Source: Robiginitomaculum sp.
Lineage (GTDB): Bacteria; Pseudomonadota; Alphaproteobacteria; Caulobacterales; Maricaulaceae
Assembly (NCBI GenBank): GCA_021647375.1
Contig: JAKIUV010000001.1
Span: 1-64,000 of the forward strand
Length of the DNA stretch: 64,000 nucleotides
Direction of reading: 5' to 3'
A model generated the notes under the pieces. It searched no databases. It was not told the origin of the DNA and was given only the letters and a program-made list of their open reading frames with translations. Shown piece by piece: positions 36,621-44,582 of the stretch (position 1 is the first letter of the stretch; every line of letters starts with the position of its first letter). A program made the position numbers and the translations under genes.

Positions 36621-38567
36621 TCATCTCTTACCCTTCAAATACCGCTTCTTCGCCTCTTCTTGGCGGCCAAAGTCGCGCACCATGTTTTCTATGGCAATCT
36701 CGTCGGACTTGTCGGCGTATCTAAATTCACTGTCGGCGTAGCGGTTTATTTCTTGAATGACCATGTCGACGGTTATGGGCTTGGACAGCTCGGCAATCAT
36801 ATCGCGCTTGGTATCATAGTCTTTGGCCAAGAAAACTTCCGTGTTCTCCATCCATTCGTCCGGCAGTTCAAAATCCATAGCCCGGACTTTGACCGCGTCT
36901 GTTATATTTTTAATGGCGCGTCCGGTGAACCGTTCGTCGACTTCCTGTATGGCTTTCAGATATGTGCCGAGCTTGGCGATGGTATCTAGCTTGCCGATGT
37001 CTTTCGACACACGGTCATAGACATTGAGCAAGCCTTGCTCGTGGGGTTTGGCGTGGCTACCGTAACTTGCGGCTACGGCTTTCTTAATCTGCTGGGCTTC
37101 GAACAAATTGTGTTTGCCCACCGGAATGTCGTGGTTCTTGCCCATGAGCAAATGCAGGATGTCAATATAGTCGGCGCGGGATTGGGGGCCGTCCACGAGG
37201 AAGCGGGCCGTTGCCCGTTGGCGCAGGGCGTCATCTACGTTTTCAGGATAATTGGAAAACATCCCGAACGTACAATTACCGCGCACCACGGTGTTTGCAC
37301 CCGCAAAACTTTCCATAAGAACGGCGGTGATTTCCAACTGCCCGGCGCTAGATTGACGGTCACCGCGCTTGCCGGCCAATTGGTCAATATCGTCGATAGT
37401 GCCAAAGCCGATAACATTGGGGTCGATGATGTTTTTCACAAAGGCTTTGGCGTTTTGCGCCGACTTGCCTTGATAGCTATCAATGCTGTCCGTGGATAGA
37501 TTTTGATAGCGAAACACATAGCCCGCATTTTCGCAATAATCATTGATAAGCCCGGCCATCATTTGGATTAATATGGTCTTACCTGTACCCGGTGCGCCGT
37601 CGCCCATAAAGGTGAAAATAAACCCGCCCAGCTCTGCGAACGGGTTGAGCTTGCGTTGAAAATCGTAAGCCATCAGCATTTTGGACAGTTTCATGGCTTG
37701 GTATTTGGCAATATGATTGCCAACAATTTCGTTCGGTTTTTTAAACGTCATGACCAGGGTGGTCGACTTACCCCGCGCCGCAGGGGTGAAACCTTCGATT
37801 TCGAAATCGTCGTCTTCGACCCGGTAACTAGCGGCGGTGAAACCCTCCAGCCTCGGCGTATTGGCGGCGCGTAAGGACACTTTCTCCATGAGCTTTTCAA
37901 GAAACGCAGTCACTACGGGGATTAATTTATCGTCGCTAGTGGCGAACAAAGCCAAGTCTTGGTCAAGCTCCCACAAAGCCCCCGTAAGAGCCAAATGCGG
38001 GTTGTCGGTCAGGACTTCTTCGACCTCGCCGATCTCCACGGATATATCCGAGCTATCTGCATATGTGTTGGCCAAGAGGAAACTGGTCATATTGGCAAAA
38101 ACATGCAGGCTGATGAGGGACGATGCGGCCAGAAGCTCGCTAAATTCTATTTGCTTGTTGCGGGCCAATGACCCCGCCAAATTATCTTTCATAAGTTCGG
38201 TGAGACCCGTCTGGTCGGCGTATTGATCCGAGACCAACATGGCGGTCGCCAGAGCGCGGCGCATTCCGTGCAGGACGCTGGCCTGCAAAGGGCTGACCAA
38301 CGGGTCGTCTTCGGTAGATGTGGCGACGCGGTTGCCAATGTGTACGCCTTCGGGACGGGCGGTGGATTTGGTGACGAGGCCGGGCGTGGTCGAGCGAAAT
38401 CTGCGCCTTGTGCCTATACCGCTTGAGCGCTCAGATTTTGCCTTCGTATCGGCTTTTTTGGCAAGACGCGGTGTGTGGTCAAAGCCGTCTAATAGCAATT
38501 CCGCCGCACCGTATTTCTCGCGGATTAGGTCTTCTTTTAGTTCCATTTGGTCTGAGGTATTGGACAT
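36621..38567 (-). CDS. AAA+ ATPase of the AAA+/protease cluster
   Basis: 648 residues. An N-terminal basic, low-complexity segment (1-75) and a helical region (about 90-300) precede a classical AAA module: Walker A GAPGTGKT (324-331), Walker B GFGTIDDID (387-395), sensor-1-like Asn in FGMFSNYPEN (439), and Arg-finger candidates in ALRQRATARF (449-455). All ATPase residues look intact. A C-terminal helical lid with EVDERFTGRAIKN follows. No TM helix, so it is cytoplasmic, perhaps recruited by coiled-coil or membrane partners. It resembles classical AAA remodelling ATPases more than MoxR. Central gene of the cluster. Confidence 0.85.
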   Translation of the reverse strand: MSNTSDQMELKEDLIREKYGAAELLLDGFDHTPRLAKKADTKAKSERSSGIGTRRRFRSTTPGLVTKSTARPEGVHIGNRVATSTEDDPLVSPLQASVLHGMRRALATAMLVSDQYADQTGLTELMKDNLAGSLARNKQIEFSELLAASSLISLHVFANMTSFLLANTYADSSDISVEIGEVEEVLTDNPHLALTGALWELDQDLALFATSDDKLIPVVTAFLEKLMEKVSLRAANTPRLEGFTAASYRVEDDDFEIEGFTPAARGKSTTLVMTFKKPNEIVGNHIAKYQAMKLSKMLMAYDFQRKLNPFAELGGFIFTFMGDGAPGTGKTILIQMMAGLINDYCENAGYVFRYQNLSTDSIDSYQGKSAQNAKAFVKNIIDPNVIGFGTIDDIDQLAGKRGDRQSSAGQLEITAVLMESFAGANTVVRGNCTFGMFSNYPENVDDALRQRATARFLVDGPQSRADYIDILHLLMGKNHDIPVGKHNLFEAQQIKKAVAASYGSHAKPHEQGLLNVYDRVSKDIGKLDTIAKLGTYLKAIQEVDERFTGRAIKNITDAVKVRAMDFELPDEWMENTEVFLAKDYDTKRDMIAELSKPITVDMVIQEINRYADSEFRYADKSDEIAIENMVRDFGRQEEAKKRYLKGKR

Positions 38568-38587
38568 AGTTTTCCTGTTCTTGGCCT

Positions 38588-39745
38588 TTATTTATAACTG
38601 AGTATTTTTGCGTTTTTACCAACCACATATTTGCGGACATCCCGCAGGCTAGGCGGGTTCTTTTCTTCCAAAACCTGAAACGCTTTATGGGGTAATATCA
38701 AAGAGCGGCTTATTTCTGTGGCACCGTCTTCGGCGGCTTGGCTGTCCAGCGTGTCGATGCGGTAAAGCTCTCTTTGCGCCGTGCTGAACATGCCGGTTTT
38801 CTCTGTCGTCGTATCTTCGGACACCAAGCTTTCTACCGTCCAGGCTAAGGCCCAATCCAACCCCGGTTCGCTTTTGGCTTCGGCTAAAACATCCCGCAAC
38901 GGCCCGTGCTGTTCGGTAAATTTATGGCTATACATAGGGCCTATGTTGAAGCGGCGCAAAAATTTCGGATGCAAATCATCGAAATCCCGATCAAAACCCC
39001 GCGCAATGGTCAGGAGCTTTAAGGACGACATGGACTGTGCCATGAGGTGGCTTTGCACACGCGGCCAGCGCCGCTCGTCGCGCGGCAAGGCTTTGCGCCC
39101 CGTATCCTCAAGCTCCATCATATAAATGGCGGGAACATTTGTCTGGCTGTCATATTTCGCCCAATGCACCAAGTATGAGCGGTGGTCGCGGGAGCGCTTG
39201 CCGCTTATCCAAATACCTTGCGGGTCATTGCCCGGCAAAAACAAAGCAGCGCCCGCCAGATATTCGTAATAAATTCGTTGGGACAAAGCGTATTGTAATT
39301 TTGTCGGCGCCGTGTGTTCCGAGAGAATATGGGTGATCATATCTTTCTTTAGGCGCTCTTGGCTCGGCAAGGACTTTAAATGCTTTTTGGCTTGAGAAGC
39401 GTCGGCGGCCATGTGCAGGATTTCCTCATAGATCGGAAACCCGCTATCTGTTTTGTCAATGCTGAGGAGTGTGTCGATATTGCCCCCGACCCGATTGGCC
39501 ATGAGGAACTTATAGGACAAAGCCGTGAACGTATAGGACAGGCCGAGCAAATACATTTGTAAAATTTTCGATTCGGCGTTGGTCACCAATTTTTCGGCTT
39601 CAGACAGTTCTGCCACTTGTTTGAGATGCCCAATAATCCGCTCAAATTTGCGAAAATACCGCCGCGTGGCCTGCGCACCTTCCAGCACTTTGTGGTCGAA
39701 GGCCAGTACGTCGGATGCTTTTACATTAGAGCGGGCGTTAGTCAC
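38588..39745 (-). CDS. Uncharacterised protein of the AAA+/protease cluster
   Basis: 385 residues from a GTG at 39745, chosen because a ribosome-site-like AGGGG lies 9 bases before it and it starts 10 bp after the previous stop; an ATG at 39784 would overlap the upstream gene. Mostly helical, no signal or TM helix of full strength. Segments seen: EGAQATRRYFRKFERIIGHL, YLLGLSYTFTALSYKFLMAN and a C-terminal SRSLILPHKAFQVLEEKNPP. I recognise no family. Genomic position implies a partner of the AAA+ ATPase. Confidence 0.7.
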   Translation of the reverse strand: MTNARSNVKASDVLAFDHKVLEGAQATRRYFRKFERIIGHLKQVAELSEAEKLVTNAESKILQMYLLGLSYTFTALSYKFLMANRVGGNIDTLLSIDKTDSGFPIYEEILHMAADASQAKKHLKSLPSQERLKKDMITHILSEHTAPTKLQYALSQRIYYEYLAGAALFLPGNDPQGIWISGKRSRDHRSYLVHWAKYDSQTNVPAIYMMELEDTGRKALPRDERRWPRVQSHLMAQSMSSLKLLTIARGFDRDFDDLHPKFLRRFNIGPMYSHKFTEQHGPLRDVLAEAKSEPGLDWALAWTVESLVSEDTTTEKTGMFSTAQRELYRIDTLDSQAAEDGATEISRSLILPHKAFQVLEEKNPPSLRDVRKYVVGKNAKILSYK

Positions 39746-39755
39746 CGATATACCC

Positions 39756-40844
39756 CTAAGCTCCACCACCTTGCCCGTAAGCATTCTTGTCGTGCATCTC
39801 GACGATTTTTGCGAAACGTCTGGCAAAGCGCTCATCGGCTTTGACTTTTTCTTCCAGCACTTTACGCGCATATATGATATGGTCTTCGTGGCTTTCCATC
39901 ATGTCTGCCATGCGGGAATTTGTCGCCACACCAATGGCCGACATAGCGGCTTGGGCTTCTTGGTCGGTTTGTACGCCAATTTCGTTTATCCGGTGGGCAA
40001 CGTCTTGTTGTTGCGCAGTTTTCAAGGATTTGGTCAAAGCATCATACAGCACGACACGTTGCTTGGTATCGGTCTTAAGTTTGTTAATCAGCACCATTTG
40101 TGTAGCGGCTTGATTTTGCAAACTATCGACCCAGGACTTGCCTTTCTCAATATAGCGCTCAAGGGTTTGGCTCTCGGCCAATTTAACCTGCTCCATCTGG
40201 GCGGCTTCATTATATTTACCGTTCATGTCCGCCAGTTCGCTTTCCAATTTGGCGCGTTTACCTGCATTGGTTTCTACGGATATTTTATTTTCAAGCTCGA
40301 TAATCTTCGGATCCATATCTAGGAGAACCGTTTTCAGGTCTTCCAGCGCATTCACCGCAGCTTCGCGGTCAACCAGTGTCTGTGTTAAATTGGTCTCGAC
40401 CCGCTCTTTATGAGTTTGTAGGGTGTCCAACTGGTCGGTGAGCAATTTGGTGATAACATTGGATTTACCGATTAAGTCTTGTAGCTTGTCATCAATCGAG
40501 GCCATGCGCACACGTTCTTGGCGCATACTTTCGGCGCGCTTCTTGGAAAATATCCCAATAAAACTTTCCCAGCCAGTTTTGGAACGCATACCGTCAAATT
40601 CTTTGGAGAAGCCGGAAGTCACATCGTCCAGCCCCAAAATAAGGTCAGCAATATTGGCGTTCATCAATTCGGCGTGGGCATGCACATCGTCGAGGGATGC
40701 ATTTTCAATATCAATAGAAATATCGCTACCCGCCTCCATTTTCGTGCGCGCAGTTTCTATCTTGCCAGACAGTGCGGCAATCTTGGCCTGTGCTTCAGCC
40801 ACCTCTTTTTTGGATTTTTCTATTTGTGATGCAAAATCAGACAT
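39756..40844 (-). CDS. Long coiled-coil protein of the AAA+/protease cluster (TelA/PspA-like appearance)
   Basis: 362 residues. Heptad-rich helices at about residues 5-40, 110-215 and 225-300, with a break containing SGFSKEFDGMRSKTGWESFI. The distribution of Leu, Gln, Glu and Lys resembles TelA-type (toxic anion resistance) or PspA/ESCRT-III-like membrane-binding proteins; I cannot show homology to either by eye. No TM helix. Gly-rich end (GQGGGA). A filament or scaffold remodelled by the neighbouring AAA+ ATPase would be one model. Confidence 0.72.
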   Translation of the reverse strand: MSDFASQIEKSKKEVAEAQAKIAALSGKIETARTKMEAGSDISIDIENASLDDVHAHAELMNANIADLILGLDDVTSGFSKEFDGMRSKTGWESFIGIFSKKRAESMRQERVRMASIDDKLQDLIGKSNVITKLLTDQLDTLQTHKERVETNLTQTLVDREAAVNALEDLKTVLLDMDPKIIELENKISVETNAGKRAKLESELADMNGKYNEAAQMEQVKLAESQTLERYIEKGKSWVDSLQNQAATQMVLINKLKTDTKQRVVLYDALTKSLKTAQQQDVAHRINEIGVQTDQEAQAAMSAIGVATNSRMADMMESHEDHIIYARKVLEEKVKADERFARRFAKIVEMHDKNAYGQGGGA

Positions 40845-40949
40845 ACCGTCTCCCCTCTATATTTGTTTCAATTGTTAGGATATATATAGGGACGATTTCA
40901 CAAATTTCAATCGGGATTGTTGGGATTTCCAAAAATTGCGCAATGGGAT

Positions 40950-42368
40950 TTATTCTGCTCGGTAATCATAGCTTTTAATCAAGCGTTTATAGGCTTCTTC
41001 TCCAGAGGATAGTTTATCATCCCCTACACCGTATAATGCGACGACTTCAAACCAGCCGTTTCCGACGGCTTGGTTGAGCAGGTCTTCTGCGGATAGGCAT
41101 TGACGGGCGGCGCGCTCAGCTAGTTTAAAATCTATATCTGCCCCACCATTACCTGCCCCAGCACTACCTGCAAAGCCATTATAAGTCCGGTAGATTAGCT
41201 CTGTGCAGGCTAACCTATCAGCGGAGGCGAAATCAAAAACGAAATCATATAATTTACCGCTATGGCTAAGGGCGCGGTTTAGGGCGGCGCGCAAATCTTG
41301 CGGGCTAATTTTCGGGCGCAGGATAACGCAGGCATCGATTTGCAACGTGTCTTTAGCGGGGCGAAACAATACGCCGTCTTTTTTGGATTCTAAAAACCGG
41401 ACCTCACCGGGTATGCTTTGGTGTTCCGGCTTGCACGCCGCTACGCCCATCCTAGCTCGTTCGGCGTCCGTGCCAATATAGAGGGCTGCGTGGGGCCAAA
41501 AGCCTGGCAAAAATAGATTGCTCATAGCATCGTCGTGGCGAGTGACAAACACATCGCCGGGCTGGACAAGTTTGAGAAGTTCGGTGCGCACGCCGTTCGT
41601 GACCCGCTTGCCCGCACCGCGCGGTTTCACTAATGGTTGCTTCAACTCGGCAATATCGCTGCCTATAGATTTGAATAAGAAAAACATGATTTTGGACACG
41701 GCAGACAGACGCCGCCGGCGCAGGGAGAATATATTAAATTTGGCCTTGCGTTTTACGTGCCCCCTGAACCTTGTTTCGAAATAGGGTTCTTCGAACCTAA
41801 GTATATCTGCAACAGGTGCAAATTCGCCCGTAAGTGCGCTGTATATTTCACTCTCATAGCGTTGGTAAAATGACAGTGCACTATAATATTTTGCCATGCG
41901 GCGGGTTGAAATTAGGCTGTCATAAATCTCGGTGAATTGTTTGCGCTCAATACCGTAGCGCGGTTCGGCTTCGTCTAATTTATCCCGAACCACCGGACGG
42001 TCTGCGGCCATATCAATCAAATAATAGCCGCTACGTAACAACATGGCGGCGCTAGAAAAGGCGACGGCGAAAGCCCGCAAATGCGCCTGCCAATCCCCTT
42101 TCTTAAACTTACGCGGTAGCTCAATATAAGGCAATAAAGACTGCACGGTCTCCCACAAAGCCGCCCGTACCCCGAGATAATGAACATAGGCAGTGCGTAA
42201 GCGTTCGTCTTCTCCGGGCGTGAAATAACCACGGGCTTGCGCAGCTTCTGCGTCCGTGACTAAGCTTTGCATGCCGTCCGTATAGGGCATGCCCGCCCGG
42301 CAAGCAGTCAGCGAGCGAGCCGCATCTTTTAAAAGCGCGGCCAAAATTTCGTTGTGTTGTTCAAGCAT
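40950..42368 (-). CDS. YiiX-like permuted papain-fold hydrolase
   Basis: 472 residues. A helical N-terminal region of about 260 residues is followed by a circularly permuted NlpC/P60 domain of the YiiX/YebB type: LVQPGDVFVTRHDD (269-280), catalytic His in FWPHAALYIGT (His293) and nucleophile Cys in RLACTELIYRTY (Cys388). Members cleave amide or ester bonds in cell-wall or lipid-type substrates. No signal peptide, so probably cytoplasmic or recruited to the membrane. First gene of the cluster; 105 bp separate it from the coiled-coil gene and 108 bp from the divergent S24 regulator. Confidence 0.82.
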   Translation of the reverse strand: MLEQHNEILAALLKDAARSLTACRAGMPYTDGMQSLVTDAEAAQARGYFTPGEDERLRTAYVHYLGVRAALWETVQSLLPYIELPRKFKKGDWQAHLRAFAVAFSSAAMLLRSGYYLIDMAADRPVVRDKLDEAEPRYGIERKQFTEIYDSLISTRRMAKYYSALSFYQRYESEIYSALTGEFAPVADILRFEEPYFETRFRGHVKRKAKFNIFSLRRRRLSAVSKIMFFLFKSIGSDIAELKQPLVKPRGAGKRVTNGVRTELLKLVQPGDVFVTRHDDAMSNLFLPGFWPHAALYIGTDAERARMGVAACKPEHQSIPGEVRFLESKKDGVLFRPAKDTLQIDACVILRPKISPQDLRAALNRALSHSGKLYDFVFDFASADRLACTELIYRTYNGFAGSAGAGNGGADIDFKLAERAARQCLSAEDLLNQAVGNGWFEVVALYGVGDDKLSSGEEAYKRLIKSYDYRAE

Positions 42369-42476
42369 CCGGCTCCTTATAACCGCTTGGAGGTTTACCG
42401 TCTATTAAGTATCTGGTCATAGAGATGTTGACGGGATAGGTATTTTTTCCTAATAAAGAAAAGCAGGAAGTGAACC

Positions 42477-43121
42477 ATGCTATCACACCAAGACATATGG
42501 GCGGCGCTCGACAAATTAGCGGAGAGGTTTTCTATGAGTCCCTCCGCCATTGCCCGGCAAGCCGGGCTTGACCCAACGACCTTTAACAAATCAAAGCGAA
42601 GCAGTAGTGATGGCAAAGCCCGATGGCCATCAACCGAAAGTCTGTCAAAAGTATTGGGTGCGCTCGGAGTTAGTTTTGAGGATTTCGCCGCGCTAACCAG
42701 CAAAAGCCAATCCGGGCGCCTCAGCATTCCAATGGGCGCGAATGTGCCATTGATTGGCCTGGCACAAGCAGCAGAGACAGGATATTTCGATAGCTCCGGC
42801 TACCCCGTTGGCGAGGGTTGGGACGAAGTTCGCATACCGGGTCTTAGCGACGACCACGTATTTGCCCTGCAAGTGAACGGCGACGCCATGGCACCAATAT
42901 TGCGAGACGGTGATAGGGTGATAATTTCGCCAAACGCTAATATCGGGCTTGGCGACCGCGTTATCCTCAAGACCCGTTCCAGCGAAGTTATGGCTAAAGA
43001 GTTTGAAAAAATGAATTCCCAAAGCGTGTCATTACTATCTTTAAAGCCCAATACACCTGACCGAGAAATTCCCCTAAAAGATATAAAATGGATGGCGCGA
43101 ATAATCTGGGTGAGCCAATAA
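42477..43121 (+). CDS. HTH/S24-like repressor lacking the catalytic serine
   Basis: 214 residues. Residues 6-70: helix-turn-helix (SPSAIARQAGLDPTTFNKSK). Residues 90-210: LexA/S24-type fold (FALQVNGDAMAPILRDGDRV and SSEVMAKEFEKM with the Lys of the dyad). The position of the self-cleavage Ser reads Ala (GDAM, codon GCC, for the usual GDSM), so autoproteolysis is unlikely and ligand or protein control is more plausible. Good ribosome site (AGGAAG). Divergent from the papain-like gene, a natural place for a regulator of that operon; this is inference. Confidence 0.85.
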   Translation: MLSHQDIWAALDKLAERFSMSPSAIARQAGLDPTTFNKSKRSSSDGKARWPSTESLSKVLGALGVSFEDFAALTSKSQSGRLSIPMGANVPLIGLAQAAETGYFDSSGYPVGEGWDEVRIPGLSDDHVFALQVNGDAMAPILRDGDRVIISPNANIGLGDRVILKTRSSEVMAKEFEKMNSQSVSLLSLKPNTPDREIPLKDIKWMARIIWVSQ

Positions 43122-43129
43122 TGCCTGTA

Positions 43130-43909
43130 TTATTGATTGGTAAAAACCTCTGCCAGTTTCAACGCCTCTCCCGTTTCAAAGCCAGCATAGACGCTTTGCA
43201 TTTGCGTAATGACCTGTTGCTCAACCGCATTTTTTGGCTTTAATTTCAAGAGTGTATTTTGCAATGCCTGCTTGGTGGTTTCAGCTTGTATTTCCGGCTC
43301 CAATACAAATTTGAGCATGAGGTAACTTGCGTTTATTATAATATCCCCGTCAGGGTATTTGGCCAATGCGCTTTGAAAATATGTTTCGCCTAATTGCGCA
43401 TTCGCACCATAACGTTTTTCCACATCAAAGCCGCCCGCCCTATATAACAAATTCAAATGCCACGCCCCCTTCAAGGCATGGACGCGCCCATCTTGCGGTG
43501 CCATAATGGCCGCCTTGTCTATTTCGGCTAAAATTTTCTTAGGCAAGTTTTTGCGCCACGCCGTAAAGCTGGATACATGGCGACCATAAAACCCGTAGGC
43601 CAGCGCATATTGTAATTGGGCTTCGGCGTTTTTTGGCTCAAGCACCAAAGCTGCCTGTGCCAATTTCATAGCCTTTTTGGCGGTTTTGGTTTTACGCTCA
43701 GCTTGACCCAAAAGCAATTTTGCATTCAGCGCCTCGGCGGCCAAAACCAATCCGTCCGCCGTCCCGAGCGCAGAACCTTGCGCGGCGGCAAGGTCATAAC
43801 GACCAGATTCGAGCGTAACACGAATATCCTGAGCCGAAGCTGCAAATACATTTGCTCCGCTCAAAGATAAAAAAAGGCCAGCCAGTAGTGTAAAATAAAT
43901 CAACCGCAT
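43130..43909 (-). CDS. Secreted TPR-like protein
   Basis: 259 residues from the ATG at 43909, which starts a signal peptide (MRLIYFTLLAGLFLSLSGAN ... FAA). The mature part consists of helical repeats of TPR type (AMKLAQAALVLEPKNAEAQL, FQSALAKYPDGDIIINASYL). No enzymatic motif. Converges with the S24-like regulator gene. Similar periplasmic TPR proteins are common in alphaproteobacteria; function unknown. The 259 bp upstream hold no gene. Confidence 0.75.
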   Translation of the reverse strand: MRLIYFTLLAGLFLSLSGANVFAASAQDIRVTLESGRYDLAAAQGSALGTADGLVLAAEALNAKLLLGQAERKTKTAKKAMKLAQAALVLEPKNAEAQLQYALAYGFYGRHVSSFTAWRKNLPKKILAEIDKAAIMAPQDGRVHALKGAWHLNLLYRAGGFDVEKRYGANAQLGETYFQSALAKYPDGDIIINASYLMLKFVLEPEIQAETTKQALQNTLLKLKPKNAVEQQVITQMQSVYAGFETGEALKLAEVFTNQ

Positions 43910-44168
43910 AGGCGATACTAGCACGAGGTTAAGGCGCTGTACAAGATAGACTAACAGCAGAATATTTCCTCGGTTCTTGACATTGCGTGAATATTCCGGC
44001 AAGGGACGGCTCCAATACCAAGTAGAGATACATATGTTCTTTTTTATGACATTCAGACCTCCGCATCAGGAGACTTTGCTGAACTAGCAGCAAGTGTAAC
44101 CCTGTGCCTGAAAGCACAAGGTATCTTTTGATTTGCCGTTTGCTCGGCAATTGGTACGGAATTACATC

Positions 44169-44570
44169 ATGTATTTACGATTTGTATCGCCGCTGCGCTC
44201 CAACGTGCGCGGTGTTAATATGGGCATTTTTCAAAGTGCCTTTGAGTGTCGGGATGAAGATTTGCATCCCGAGTTTTTACGAAACGCTATTCGGGAGGAA
44301 ATTGATTGGTTTAAGAAATATTTGCCGTCGCCGGATAAAAAAGTGTTTCAGGTAAAGTCTCGCGGCCACATGCACAGCGTTGGCATATGCTGGTTTAAAA
44401 GTGAGGCGAGCGAAATGATTAGCCGTGCCTTTTCTTTACGTGCGCTGCTTAGCGAATGCGGCATGCAAATAACAACAATTGGCACGGCAATACCGGGGCA
44501 AATACTGTATGCTGACGACTACCAAATTGTTGCTAAACCTAAGACCACTACCCCCACAAAATGGGGGTAG
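44169..44570 (+). CDS. Conserved hypothetical protein
   Basis: 133 residues from the ATG at 44169 (the frame opens earlier but the conserved-looking part begins here). MYLRFVSPLRSNVRGVNMGI and NAIREEIDWFKKYLPSP look like a family of small proteobacterial proteins I have seen annotated only as hypothetical. No TM helix or motif. The last codons lie within a strong hairpin shared with the lysS end. Confidence 0.65.
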   Translation: MYLRFVSPLRSNVRGVNMGIFQSAFECRDEDLHPEFLRNAIREEIDWFKKYLPSPDKKVFQVKSRGHMHSVGICWFKSEASEMISRAFSLRALLSECGMQITTIGTAIPGQILYADDYQIVAKPKTTTPTKWG

Positions 44571-44582
44571 TGGTTTAGGTTA
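44536..44582. terminator. Bidirectional hairpin between convergent genes
   Basis: Perfect 12-bp stem ACCACTACCCCC / GGGGGTAGTGGT with loop ACAAAAT, extended by AACCTAA / TTAGGTT across a one-base bulge. It overlaps the 3' codons of the hypothetical gene and the stop of lysS, and probably terminates both convergent transcripts. T-tracts are short. Confidence 0.6.

Noticed and set aside
41203..41784. Plus-strand frames opposite the YiiX-like gene
   Set aside because: Antisense shadows with no ribosome sites.
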